This document shows, piece after piece, positions 1 through 7,739 of a DNA stretch of 64,000 nt. The notes under the pieces are model-generated. The model was not told the origin of the DNA. It saw only the letters and a list, made by a program, of their open reading frames with translations, and did no database searches. The stretch lies in assembly GCA_945885345.1 (NCBI GenBank), contig CAMCYP010000008.1, positions 48,924-112,923 of the forward strand, read 5' to 3'. The DNA is from Bordetella parapertussis. Lineage in GTDB: Bacteria > Pseudomonadota > Gammaproteobacteria > Burkholderiales > SG8-41. Position numbers and translations under genes: made by a program. The stretch's first letter is position 1. Each line of letters starts with the position of its first letter.

Positions 1-970
1 CACGCACGTCATCGCCCGGCTTGGCGGCGATGAACAAACCCTTCCAGGTGACGCCGCCATCGTTACGTGGACTGCCAAACCGGCTGCCAAGTTCCCCTCG
101 CACCGGCAAGGCGAGCTTGCCGCGCAGTGCGGCGAATGGACTGTTGTCGTTTCGGCTGGACGGCACGGCGTCGGTACGGGGCCGCGGCCGGTTGTTGGTC
201 GCGGGCTTGCGCACCACCAGCCTTGCCAGCTGGTCGACCAGCCGGGTCAGCCGGTTTTCGTTGGCCTGCATGGCCCGCATTTCGCGCTGCTGGGCGCGGA
301 TGTCGCGCGATACCCGTGACAGGACTCCGGCGCGGGCACGTTTTTCCTGTTCCAGGCGTTTTCTCTGTGTGGTCTGCTCGGCAGCGATGCGTGCAATGGC
401 TGCGGCCTCATCGGCAATTTCCGCCTTGAGGCGGTCAATTTCGCGCAGGTTGCTGCGCAGTCCATCGACCAGTTGCGCGCGCGCGCGCGCGATGTGTGCC
501 AGGTAATGCAGCTGGCGTGCCATTTCATTGGGATCCTCGCGGTTTAATGCCAGGCGCAGGGCATCGGACTGGCCCTGCAGGTATTGCTGGCGCAGCATGC
601 GGCCGAGCAGATCCTGCTGGGTGCGCAGGCTGTTGCCGGTGTCCTGCGAAGATTTTCGTAATTCGCCGAGCTTGGCATTCGATTCGCGGGACTGGCGGTT
701 CAGCTGGCGCAGTTCGCGGTTGGCTTCCGAAATTGCCTGCTCGGATTCACGCAAGGCATCCGAAGCTTCGGTCTTGGTTTCTTCCGCAGCCGCCAGCTTT
801 TTTTGCAGTGCTGAGATGCGCGCCCGCAGTTCGCGTTGCTGTTCACGCGCTTCTTCCTGGGTTTTTGCCGGGTTTGCCGCAGCGGTCGCAATCGGTGTCC
901 AGGCGGCGGCGATCAGCACCAGCAATGCCGGCAACAGGCGCGCATGACTGCTTGCGCAAATACGCGTCAC
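1..970 (-). CDS. envC: Murein hydrolase activator EnvC (partial)
   Basis: Periplasmic activator of the division amidases, a LytM/M23-family protein. The gene runs off the left edge, so only the first 323 codons are visible. Translation from a GTG at 970 gives a hydrophobic signal segment (LLPALLVLIAAA), then a long Arg/Glu/Gln-rich coiled coil to about residue 240, a low-complexity linker, and the start of the LytM fold (GELGSRFG). The GTG overlaps the gpmI stop in a GTGA junction, so the two genes are translationally coupled; gpmI-envC is a common proteobacterial pair. The catalytic-site region, degenerate in EnvC and intact in true M23 peptidases, lies outside the window, so activator versus active enzyme cannot be decided here. 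Confidence 0.85.
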   Translation of the reverse strand, partial: MTRICASSHARLLPALLVLIAAAWTPIATAAANPAKTQEEAREQQRELRARISALQKKLAAAEETKTEASDALRESEQAISEANRELRQLNRQSRESNAKLGELRKSSQDTGNSLRTQQDLLGRMLRQQYLQGQSDALRLALNREDPNEMARQLHYLAHIARARAQLVDGLRSNLREIDRLKAEIADEAAAIARIAAEQTTQRKRLEQEKRARAGVLSRVSRDIRAQQREMRAMQANENRLTRLVDQLARLVVRKPATNNRPRPRTDAVPSSRNDNSPFAALRGKLALPVRGELGSRFGSPRNDGGVTWKGLFIAAKPGDDVR

Positions 971-2490
971 GCAAACTCGAGCAGCGACCGCCCCGTCATC
1001 GCCGCGGGCTTGGGCAGACCCATCATTGCCAGCAGGGTGGGTGCGACATCCTGCAGCGCGCCGCCGTCGGCGATGCGCGCCTTGCGGCCGATGTAGAGCA
1101 GCGGCACCAGGTTGAGGGTATGGGCGGTGTGCGGCTGCTGCGATTTTTCGTCGCGCATGGTTTCGGCATTGCCGTGATCTGCGGTGATCAGCACTTCACC
1201 GCCGATGTCGCGCATGGCTTCGACGATGCGGCCGATGCATTCATCGAGCACCTCGATGGCACGGGTCGCGGCGGCAAGGTTGCCGGTATGGCCGACCATG
1301 TCGCCGTTGGCGTAATTGCAGACGATGGCGTCGTACTTGCGCGCCTGGATGGCGGCGACCAGCTTGTCGGTGACTTCGCGCGCGCTCATCTCCGGCTGCA
1401 GGTCGTAAGTGGCGACCTTGGGTGAGGGCACCATGACGCGGTCTTCACCGGCGTATGGTGTTTCCACGCCGCCGTTGAAGAAATAGGTCACGTGTGCGTA
1501 TTTTTCCGTTTCAGCGATGCGCAGCTGGCGCAGTCCCTGCTGCGCCAGGTATTCACCGAAACCCTCGCGGATCTGCTGCGGGCCGAAGGCCGCGGGGATG
1601 TGCACGAAATCTTCACCGTAACTGGTCAGCGTGCAGTAGTAGCCGATTTTTGGCACACGATTGCGTGCGAACCCGCTGAACCCGGGGTCGGTCAGTGCGG
1701 AGGTCAGTTGCCGCGCGCGGTCGGAACGGAAGTTCATGAACACCACGGCGTCGCCGTCGTTGATGCGTACGGGCTGACCGATGGCCGTGGCTTTGACGAA
1801 TTCGTCGGTTTCGCCGCGGGCGTACGCGGCTTTCAGGCCGGACAGGGCATCGGGCGCTGCGTACGGCGCAGTGCCATTCGTGATCAATTCATAGGCGGGC
1901 TGCACCCGTTCCCAGCGCTGGTCGCGGTCCATCGCGAAATAGCGGCCGCAGATCGACGCAATCCGTGTCTGGCCCAGCGCCCGGCATTTCTCCTGCAGCG
2001 CGACCAACGAAGCTTCAGCGCTTTGCGGCGGCGTGTCGCGGCCGTCGAGGAAGGCATGCACATAAACCTGCTTTGCGCCATTTTGGGCGGCGAGGTCGAG
2101 CAATGCGTGAATCTGCGATTCATGGCTGTGCACGCCGCCCGGTGACAGCAGGCCGAGCACGTGCAGTGCGCCGTTGCGGGATTGGCTGATCGCGGACTTC
2201 AGTACCGCATTGGTGGCAAATTCCCCGGTCTCGATGGCATGTTCGATCTTGGTGTAATCCTGGTACACCACGCGGCCTGCGCCGATGTTCATGTGGCCGA
2301 CTTCGGAGTTGCCCATTTGCAGCGCCGGTAACCCGACCCATTTCTCGGAGGCATCGATGATGGTGTGCGGCGCGGTTTTCCAGAGGAAATTCCAGTGCGG
2401 TTTGCGCGCCTGGCAGATGGCGTTGTCGTCGCAGGCTTCGCGATAGCCGAAGCCATCGAGTATCACCAGCAGGACAGGTGTTATCTTCAT
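967..2490 (-). CDS. gpmI: 2,3-bisphosphoglycerate-independent phosphoglycerate mutase
   Basis: Interconverts 3- and 2-phosphoglycerate in glycolysis and gluconeogenesis with two Mn2+ ions (alkaline phosphatase superfamily). The 507-residue length is normal. Visible motifs are the metal-binding DGFG (Asp12), the phosphoserine loop GNSEVGH (Ser62) and the C-terminal ADHGNAE metal site. I start it at the ATG at 2490 (MKITPVLL), because an in-frame ATG at 2523 would add 11 residues the family does not have. The upstream 33 bases are very AT-rich, unlike the surroundings. It is the first gene of a gpmI-envC operon and is divergent from the oligosaccharyltransferase gene. Confidence 0.96.
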   Translation of the reverse strand: MKITPVLLVILDGFGYREACDDNAICQARKPHWNFLWKTAPHTIIDASEKWVGLPALQMGNSEVGHMNIGAGRVVYQDYTKIEHAIETGEFATNAVLKSAISQSRNGALHVLGLLSPGGVHSHESQIHALLDLAAQNGAKQVYVHAFLDGRDTPPQSAEASLVALQEKCRALGQTRIASICGRYFAMDRDQRWERVQPAYELITNGTAPYAAPDALSGLKAAYARGETDEFVKATAIGQPVRINDGDAVVFMNFRSDRARQLTSALTDPGFSGFARNRVPKIGYYCTLTSYGEDFVHIPAAFGPQQIREGFGEYLAQQGLRQLRIAETEKYAHVTYFFNGGVETPYAGEDRVMVPSPKVATYDLQPEMSAREVTDKLVAAIQARKYDAIVCNYANGDMVGHTGNLAAATRAIEVLDECIGRIVEAMRDIGGEVLITADHGNAETMRDEKSQQPHTAHTLNLVPLLYIGRKARIADGGALQDVAPTLLAMMGLPKPAAMTGRSLLEFA

Positions 2491-2637
2491 GATTTTAATG
2501 ATATTTTTTAAATTACGATACAATAGGATTCTAAATCATTTCCATCAGCTTGGGCGCACAGGGGAAGTCATGATCGAACGGGTTGCAGTGCTCCAGCCAT
2601 TTTCAGCGATTGTCACCAAAGGCATTGCGTCCAACTG

Positions 2638-4395
2638 GTGCTGTTCTTGAATCCGTCCCGTGGCCTGTTGGTACATCTGAGCCTGGCGTGCACTGCGCTG
2701 CTCTGCGTAGTGCCGTTCCTGCAGCCTTTTCATAATTTCCCGCTGACGTCGTTCTATACCGAGTGGCTGGCATTTGCGCTGGGGCTGGGGGTGATGATCG
2801 TCATGCTGGATCGCCGTACCTGGATTGCTGCCGAGGTGCCCTGGGTTGCGCTTGCGCCTTTCGGGCTCGCACTGCTGCTGGTGGTGCATGGTGTCATGGG
2901 CTGGTCACCGTATTTCGGTCATGCGCTTACCGGGGCCTTGTATCTGGTCTGGGCTGGTCTGTTGATTATCGCGGCGCGGGCTCTGGTGCGGATTTGCGGC
3001 ATGGAGCGGGTCGTTACGATTGTCGCAGCCGCTCTTGTTGCGGGCGCGTTGCTGAGTGCGGCGATTGGCGTGATCCAGTATTTCAACTGGATCACGCCGC
3101 TGAATGCTTTTATTGCGCGGCCGTCCAGCGCCGCAATATTCGGCAATATGGCGCAACCGAATCACTTTGCCGCCTACACGACACTGGGTCTGCTGAGTCT
3201 GGCCTATTTGCACAGTCGCGATCGACTGCCGCTGCCGGTCGCGGCCATTTGCGCTTTGCCGTTGCTGTTTGTGCTGGGCGTGTCAGGCTCACGCAGTCCC
3301 TGGCTGTATCTGCTCGCGGCGTTTGGATGCGCGGTCTGGTTGCGATCAGTGTCAGAGGACCGTGCGGCGCGACGGCTGTTTTTGTGGGCGGGCGTTTTTC
3401 TGATATTGCATTATGCGATGCAGGTCGCGGTGGGGGCGGGCTGGCTCAAGCCGCCGGAACGGGCAACGGTTACCGCCATTGAACGCCTGTTTTCCGGCGC
3501 CGACAGTATTGCGGATCGCATTGGACTCTGGGGCGCCGCCTGGTCGATTGCAGTGAATCACCCATTTTTTGGTGTCGGCTGGGGTGCTTTTGCCGGACAG
3601 TATTTTGATTTTATTGCCGAGCCGGGTGCTGCTGCCCCTCTGGGGATTTATAACAATGCGCACAACATACTGATCCAGTTTTTTGTGGAGACCGGGGTTA
3701 TTGGCCTCGCCCTGCTTCTGGCGCCCATTACGGCGTGGATCATTGCCATACTGCGAATCAGGCCCGTTGCCGGGCAGTGGTGGCTACTGGCGACGCTGGC
3801 TGTATTCGGAGTGCACAGCATGCTGGAGTACCCGCTTTGGTATGCGTATTTTCTCGGCATCGTTGCATTACTGCTGGGATTTGGTCCGGGGCCGGTTTTT
3901 GTTCCTCAACTGGCGCGGGTGGGACGAATTTTTGCAGCAGCGGTCGTTTTCGTCGGCGTCTACAACCTTGCTGTTTTATGGGGGGACTATCGCCAGTTTG
4001 AGAGATTGCTTTTACCTTCGTCGGGCCAATCCCCGCGCATGGATTCGCCGGTTTTGGTGACGCGATTGCATCAGAACGCCATACTGACCCCATATGTCGA
4101 ATTGGTTACTGCATTTCCCTCGGCGGTCGCGGAGGAAAATCTGGCGGGGCGGTTGCTGCTGAACGAACGGGTGATCGGATTTACCCCGATACCCGCTCTG
4201 GTCTATCGGCAAGTGTTGTTGCTGGCACTGGCCGGCCGTACCGCTGAATCACAGGCGTTGCTGATCCGGGCTCGGCGGGCCTATCCTGCCGTGCCACCGG
4301 AATTCGAACTTGGCTTGAAGAATCTTGCCCGCGAATATCCGGCGCGTTTCCGTCCTCTGTTAGAATCCGCTGCTCCAGTCCTGGGTCGTAAATGA
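2638..4395 (+). CDS. PglL/Wzy-type O-oligosaccharyltransferase, polytopic membrane protein
   Basis: A 585-residue inner-membrane protein with about a dozen hydrophobic segments. It carries signatures of PglL/PilO-type protein O-oligosaccharyltransferases and the related O-antigen ligase/polymerase family: an N-terminal HNFPLTSFYTEW, QPNHFA near residue 174, a periplasmic loop ending in NNAHNILIQFFVETG near 338, and EYPLWYAYFLG near 395. A soluble C-terminal region (about 450-585) is typical of PglL. PglL enzymes move lipid-linked oligosaccharide onto Ser of pilins and other periplasmic proteins. The start is a GTG at 2638 with a weak ribosome site; no ATG lies upstream in frame. No glycan-synthesis genes are nearby, so the substrate is unknown. 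An O-antigen ligase is the main alternative. Confidence 0.8.
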   Translation: MLFLNPSRGLLVHLSLACTALLCVVPFLQPFHNFPLTSFYTEWLAFALGLGVMIVMLDRRTWIAAEVPWVALAPFGLALLLVVHGVMGWSPYFGHALTGALYLVWAGLLIIAARALVRICGMERVVTIVAAALVAGALLSAAIGVIQYFNWITPLNAFIARPSSAAIFGNMAQPNHFAAYTTLGLLSLAYLHSRDRLPLPVAAICALPLLFVLGVSGSRSPWLYLLAAFGCAVWLRSVSEDRAARRLFLWAGVFLILHYAMQVAVGAGWLKPPERATVTAIERLFSGADSIADRIGLWGAAWSIAVNHPFFGVGWGAFAGQYFDFIAEPGAAAPLGIYNNAHNILIQFFVETGVIGLALLLAPITAWIIAILRIRPVAGQWWLLATLAVFGVHSMLEYPLWYAYFLGIVALLLGFGPGPVFVPQLARVGRIFAAAVVFVGVYNLAVLWGDYRQFERLLLPSSGQSPRMDSPVLVTRLHQNAILTPYVELVTAFPSAVAEENLAGRLLLNERVIGFTPIPALVYRQVLLLALAGRTAESQALLIRARRAYPAVPPEFELGLKNLAREYPARFRPLLESAAPVLGRK

Positions 4396-4838
4396 TGCCT
4401 TCCATAGAAGCTTTTTTTGTTTTTCTGCAGAAAAGTCCGTTCAACATGATGTTGTTCGGCGGTGCAATGGCCAGTGGCGTCATGCTGCTGTGGCCGCTGG
4501 TGATGCGGCCGTTCCGTGCCGGCCGTGAAGTCGGCGTTGTCGATGCGGTGCAGTTGATCAACCGCAAGGATGCGCTGGTGATCGATGTGCGCGATACCAG
4601 TGAATACGAGGCGGGGCATATCACCGGTGCCCGCCATGTGCCGGAAAAGCAGCTGGCTGAACGCCTCAAGGATCTTGAAAAATTCAAGGATCGTGCGCTG
4701 ATCGTGGTCTGCCGCAGCGGGACGCGTTCCGGCGCCGCAGTGCAGGTGCTGCGCGGCAACGGTTTCAATGAAGCGGTCAACCTGCGCGGTGGCATCGGTG
4801 CCTGGCAACAGGCCGGCATGCCGCTCGAAAAGAGATAG
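4392..4838 (+). CDS. Membrane-anchored rhodanese-like protein (YibN-type)
   Basis: A 148-residue protein with one N-terminal membrane span (about 17-37) and a cytoplasmic rhodanese domain with the active-site loop CRSGTRSG (Cys106). Rhodanese domains move sulfane sulfur through a Cys persulfide; the physiological acceptor is unknown. The start overlaps the preceding stop as ATGA (4392-4395). It is followed by grxC and secB, the same order as yibN-grxC-secB-gpsA in E. coli, which supports calling it the YibN orthologue. Confidence 0.9.
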   Translation: MMPSIEAFFVFLQKSPFNMMLFGGAMASGVMLLWPLVMRPFRAGREVGVVDAVQLINRKDALVIDVRDTSEYEAGHITGARHVPEKQLAERLKDLEKFKDRALIVVCRSGTRSGAAVQVLRGNGFNEAVNLRGGIGAWQQAGMPLEKR

Positions 4839-4855
4839 TCCGGGACGGCGGCGCC

Positions 4856-5110
4856 ATGGCAAAGGTTCGCATGTATACCACCGCTGTTTGTCCGTTCTGC
4901 CAGATGGCCGAGCGCCTGCTGCAGAGCAAGGGCGCGGAGATCGACAAGGTCCGCGTTGACCTTGATCCGGCCGAGCGCTCCGCGATGATGGAAAAAACCG
5001 GGCGCCGCACGGTGCCGCAGATTTACATCGGCGAAACCCATGTCGGCGGCTACGACGACCTCGCCGCGCTGGATCGTGCCGGCAAGCTTGATCCGCTGCT
5101 CGCATCCTGA
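4856..5110 (+). CDS. grxC: Glutaredoxin 3
   Basis: A small 84-residue dithiol glutaredoxin with active site CPFC (Cys12, Cys15), the cis-Pro motif TVPQIYIG and the glutathione-binding GGYDDL. It reduces disulfides and mixed glutathione disulfides in the cytoplasm. It lies 17 bases after the rhodanese and 35 before secB, in the conserved yibN-grxC-secB-gpsA order. Length and motifs match GrxC throughout. Confidence 0.95.
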   Translation: MAKVRMYTTAVCPFCQMAERLLQSKGAEIDKVRVDLDPAERSAMMEKTGRRTVPQIYIGETHVGGYDDLAALDRAGKLDPLLAS

Positions 5111-5145
5111 TCTTTTGTTTAACCCCGTTCCGAGGAATTCCGGCA

Positions 5146-5613
5146 ATGAGTGAGCAGCAGCAACCGCAGTTCGGCATTGAGAAAATTTACCTGAAGGATC
5201 TGTCGCTGGAAATTCCCAATGCGCCACAGATTTTCCTCGAGCGCGAAACCCCGCAGATCGAAATCAATGTCCACAACGGCGCCAGCCCTCTCGATCAACC
5301 GGGCCTCTACGAAGCCGTGCTGACGGTGACGGTGACCGCCAAGGTGAAGGACAAGACAGCATTCCTGGTGGAAGTTGCACAGGCCGGAATCTTCCAGATC
5401 GTCAACCTGCCGCCGCAAGAACTTGATGCCGTACTCGGCGTGCTGTGTCCGGGTACGCTCTTGCCTTACGCGCGGGAGGCGGTGGCCAGCGTGATGACAC
5501 GCGCCGGCTTTCCGCCGGTGATGCTGCAGCACATGAGTTTTGACGCAGCTTATCAGGAGCGCATGCGCCAGATGGAGCAGGAGCAGGCGGCCAAGGCCGG
5601 CGCGCCAAACTGA
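5146..5613 (+). CDS. secB: Protein-export chaperone SecB
   Basis: A tetrameric cytoplasmic chaperone that keeps preproteins unfolded and hands them to SecA. The 155 residues include the conserved family segments FGIEKIYLKDLSLEIPNAP, EINV, FLVEVAQAGIFQI and the late LCPGTLLPYARE/VMTRAGFPPVML block. The tail is rich in Gln/Glu, as expected. A clear ribosome site (GAGGAA) precedes the ATG. Residues of the SecA-contact face appear intact. A secreted SH3 protein starts only 2 bases downstream, so they are probably co-transcribed. Confidence 0.97.
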   Translation: MSEQQQPQFGIEKIYLKDLSLEIPNAPQIFLERETPQIEINVHNGASPLDQPGLYEAVLTVTVTAKVKDKTAFLVEVAQAGIFQIVNLPPQELDAVLGVLCPGTLLPYAREAVASVMTRAGFPPVMLQHMSFDAAYQERMRQMEQEQAAKAGAPN

Positions 5614-5615
5614 CG

Positions 5616-6062
5616 GTGAAGGCTATCGCGCGCATCCTGATTGCCGCAGTGGTTCTGGTTTTCGGCCAGGCGGCGGCGGTCGCTGCGGAGTTCCGTTCCG
5701 CGGCCGAGGCTGCGGTGGTGCTTTACGACGCCCCTTCGGTAAAAGGGCGAAAACTCTATATCGTCAACCGCGGTTATCCGCTGGAAGTCGTGGTGCAGGT
5801 CGAGGGCTGGGTCAAGGTTCGTGACGCTGCCGGCACGCTGTCCTGGGCTGAAACCAGGACGCTCGATACGACGCATAACGTGTTGCTCAGGACAGCTGCA
5901 ACCGTGCGCCAGAAACCTGCTGATGACGCGCCCGTCGCGTTCGAAGCCCAGCGTGATCTGCTGCTGGAAATGCTGGAGGCCGCGAATGCCGGCTGGGTGC
6001 ATGTTAAACACCGCGATGGCAGTGCCGGCTATGTGCGCGCCGCGGATGTCTGGGGCGGATGA
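5616..6062 (+). CDS. Secreted protein with two bacterial SH3-like domains
   Basis: A 148-residue protein with a Sec signal peptide (IARILIAAVVLVFGQAAAVAA, cleavage about residue 24) followed by two SH3b-like modules: about 26-80 (VLYDAPSVKGRKLYIV...GWVKVRD) and about 88-147 (VLLRTAATVRQKP...GWVHVKHRDGSAGYVRA). Such DUF1058-type modules occur in periplasmic or cell-wall-binding proteins of unknown role. The start is a GTG 2 bases after the secB stop. Cell-wall binding is a guess from the family. Confidence 0.8.
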   Translation: MKAIARILIAAVVLVFGQAAAVAAEFRSAAEAAVVLYDAPSVKGRKLYIVNRGYPLEVVVQVEGWVKVRDAAGTLSWAETRTLDTTHNVLLRTAATVRQKPADDAPVAFEAQRDLLLEMLEAANAGWVHVKHRDGSAGYVRAADVWGG

Positions 6063-6111
6063 CCGTTATGCCTTCCGGCGTCGCAAGCGCTGAGGTCTGC
6101 GCCGTCTCATC

Positions 6112-7110
6112 ATGAACATCACCATACTCGGCGCCGGCGCCTGGGGTACTGCCCTTGCCATCAACCTCGCGGCCCGGCATGCAGTGAACTTGTGGGCGCG
6201 CGATCCGGCGCAGCTGGAGGCGATGCAGGACCGTCGCGTCAACGACCGCTATCTGCCCGGTTGCGCATTCCCCGATGCCCTGCAATTGCATGCCGATTTG
6301 CACCATGTGTTGACCGGCAGCGATTACCTGATTTGTGCAACACCGGTCTCGGGCCTGCGTGCGACGCTGCGAGCCGTTCGTGAATCGCGCTGCACGACGC
6401 CGATGATCTGGCTGTGCAAGGGTTTCGAACGTCCCGACGCGCGACTGCCGCACGAAGTCTTTGCCGAAGAAACGGGCGCTGTCGCCGGTGCCGTACTCTC
6501 CGGTCCCAGTTTTGCGCAGGAAGTGGCGAGCGGCCTGCCCGCCGCTTTGACGCTGGCGTCCTCCGATCGCAAGCTGGCAATCGCTGCTGCAAAGGCACTG
6601 CATGGTCCCGCGCTGCGGGTGTATTCGCACGATGACGTGATCGGCGTCGAAGTCGGCGGAGCTGTCAAAAACGTGATCGCGATTGCTGCAGGTGTCTGTG
6701 ACGGACTGGGCCTTGGACTTAACGCGCGCGCGGCACTGATGACACGCGGCCTCGCGGAAATGACGCGGTTTGGCGTCGCGCTGGGCGGACGAGCGGAAAC
6801 CTTCATGGGACTGTCCGGCGTCGGCGATCTGCTGCTGACCTGCACTGGCGACCTGTCGCGCAACCGCCGGATCGGACTGGCGCTGGCGCGAGGCGAGGCT
6901 GTAACCACTGCCCAGGCTGGCCTGGGTCATGTCGCCGAAGGCGTTTTCACCGCTGCTGAAGTGCGTCGCCGGGCACAAGAACGCGGCATTGAAATGCCGA
7001 TTACCGACGCGGTGTGCCGCTTGCTGGCGCAGCCCGGACGGGCGGCTGATGTAGTCCGCGAGCTGCTCGCGCGCGATCCCAAACCGGAAAACGCCGGATC
7101 AAGATCCTAG
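6112..7110 (+). CDS. gpsA: Glycerol-3-phosphate dehydrogenase (NAD(P)+)
   Basis: Reduces dihydroxyacetone phosphate to sn-glycerol 3-phosphate, the entry to phospholipid synthesis. The 332 residues show the Rossmann GAGAWGTAL at residues 7-15, LSGPSFAQEVA, the catalytic region GGAVKNVIAIAAG and the helical-domain motif GLSGVGDLLLTCTGDLSRNRR. It closes the secB-region operon and converges on trmL with only 9 bases between the stops; no obvious terminator lies in that gap. Confidence 0.97.
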   Translation: MNITILGAGAWGTALAINLAARHAVNLWARDPAQLEAMQDRRVNDRYLPGCAFPDALQLHADLHHVLTGSDYLICATPVSGLRATLRAVRESRCTTPMIWLCKGFERPDARLPHEVFAEETGAVAGAVLSGPSFAQEVASGLPAALTLASSDRKLAIAAAKALHGPALRVYSHDDVIGVEVGGAVKNVIAIAAGVCDGLGLGLNARAALMTRGLAEMTRFGVALGGRAETFMGLSGVGDLLLTCTGDLSRNRRIGLALARGEAVTTAQAGLGHVAEGVFTAAEVRRRAQERGIEMPITDAVCRLLAQPGRAADVVRELLARDPKPENAGSRS

Positions 7111-7119
7111 TCAGCCCCG

Positions 7120-7584
7120 TCACGCGCCGTTGCTGAAACCGCGCTGGCGCCAGGCCTCATAGACCACGATTGCGACGGCGTTGGACAGGTTCAGGCTGCG
7201 ATTACCTGCCTGCATTGGCAGACGTAAACGCTGCGCTTCAGGCACCGTATCCAGTACGGTTGCCGGCAAGCCGCGGGTTTCCGGGCCGAATAACAACACA
7301 TCGCCAGTGGTGTAGTGCAGCGTGTCATAGCGCACGCTACCGCGGGTGGTGATGGCCAGCATGCGCCGTCCGGAAAAATGGGCCTGACAGGCGATCCAGT
7401 CATCATGCACGGTCATCGCCGCGCGCGCGGCGTAATCCAGACCCGCGCGCGCCAGCGTGCGGTCGCTCAGTGTGTAGCCCAGCGGCCGCACCAGATGCAG
7501 CCGGGCGCCGGTGTTGGCGGCCAGGCGCAGCACGTTGCCGGTGTTGGGTGCGATCTCGGGTTCGTACAGCACGATGTCGAACAT
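7120..7584 (-). CDS. trmL: tRNA (cytidine(34)-2'-O)-methyltransferase TrmL
   Basis: A SPOUT-fold methyltransferase of 154 residues that 2'-O-methylates the wobble nucleotide of tRNA-Leu isoacceptors with SAM. Visible family motifs are PEIAPNTGNVLRLAANTG near the N-terminus, LFGPETRGLP in the middle, and the C-terminal trefoil-knot segment SLNLSNAVAIVVYEAW. It stands alone on the minus strand between gpsA and the MSHA locus, and the 155-base gap to mshE carries divergent promoters. Confidence 0.94.
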   Translation of the reverse strand: MFDIVLYEPEIAPNTGNVLRLAANTGARLHLVRPLGYTLSDRTLARAGLDYAARAAMTVHDDWIACQAHFSGRRMLAITTRGSVRYDTLHYTTGDVLLFGPETRGLPATVLDTVPEAQRLRLPMQAGNRSLNLSNAVAIVVYEAWRQRGFSNGA

Positions 7585-7695
7585 CAGACGCCTGCGGGAA
7601 AGTGGTGTCGGGTTGTCATCAGGGGCTTAACCGGATATCCTTAAATATCAATAACATGCGCAATCCGCACGGCAACAGCTTGTGATCCGGAGTTA

Positions 7696-7711
7696 TGGCA
7701 CGGCGTTTGCG
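7696..7711 (+). promoter_or_regulatory. Sigma54-type -24/-12 promoter before mshE
   Basis: TGGCACGGCGTTTGC matches the sigma54 consensus (TGGCAC-N5-TTGC) exactly, with the GG and GC elements in register. The predicted start is near 7722, 18 bases before the mshE ATG. Two similar elements precede the prepilin genes of the same locus. This is pattern matching only. A sigma54 promoter also needs an enhancer-binding activator, and none is encoded in the window. Confidence 0.6.
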
Positions 7712-7739
7712 TGACCTTCCCATTTTGAGCGAAAACTGA

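Noticed and set aside
496..1425. Plus-strand open frame antisense to envC and gpmI
   Set aside because: The minus frames give unmistakable EnvC and GpmI proteins; this frame has no motif.
2570..2650. Short 26-codon frame with GGGGAAG ahead of its ATG, overlapping the oligosaccharyltransferase start
   Set aside because: The peptide has no recognisable features, and the oligosaccharyltransferase N-terminus is already complete from GTG 2638. A leader peptide is possible but cannot be supported.
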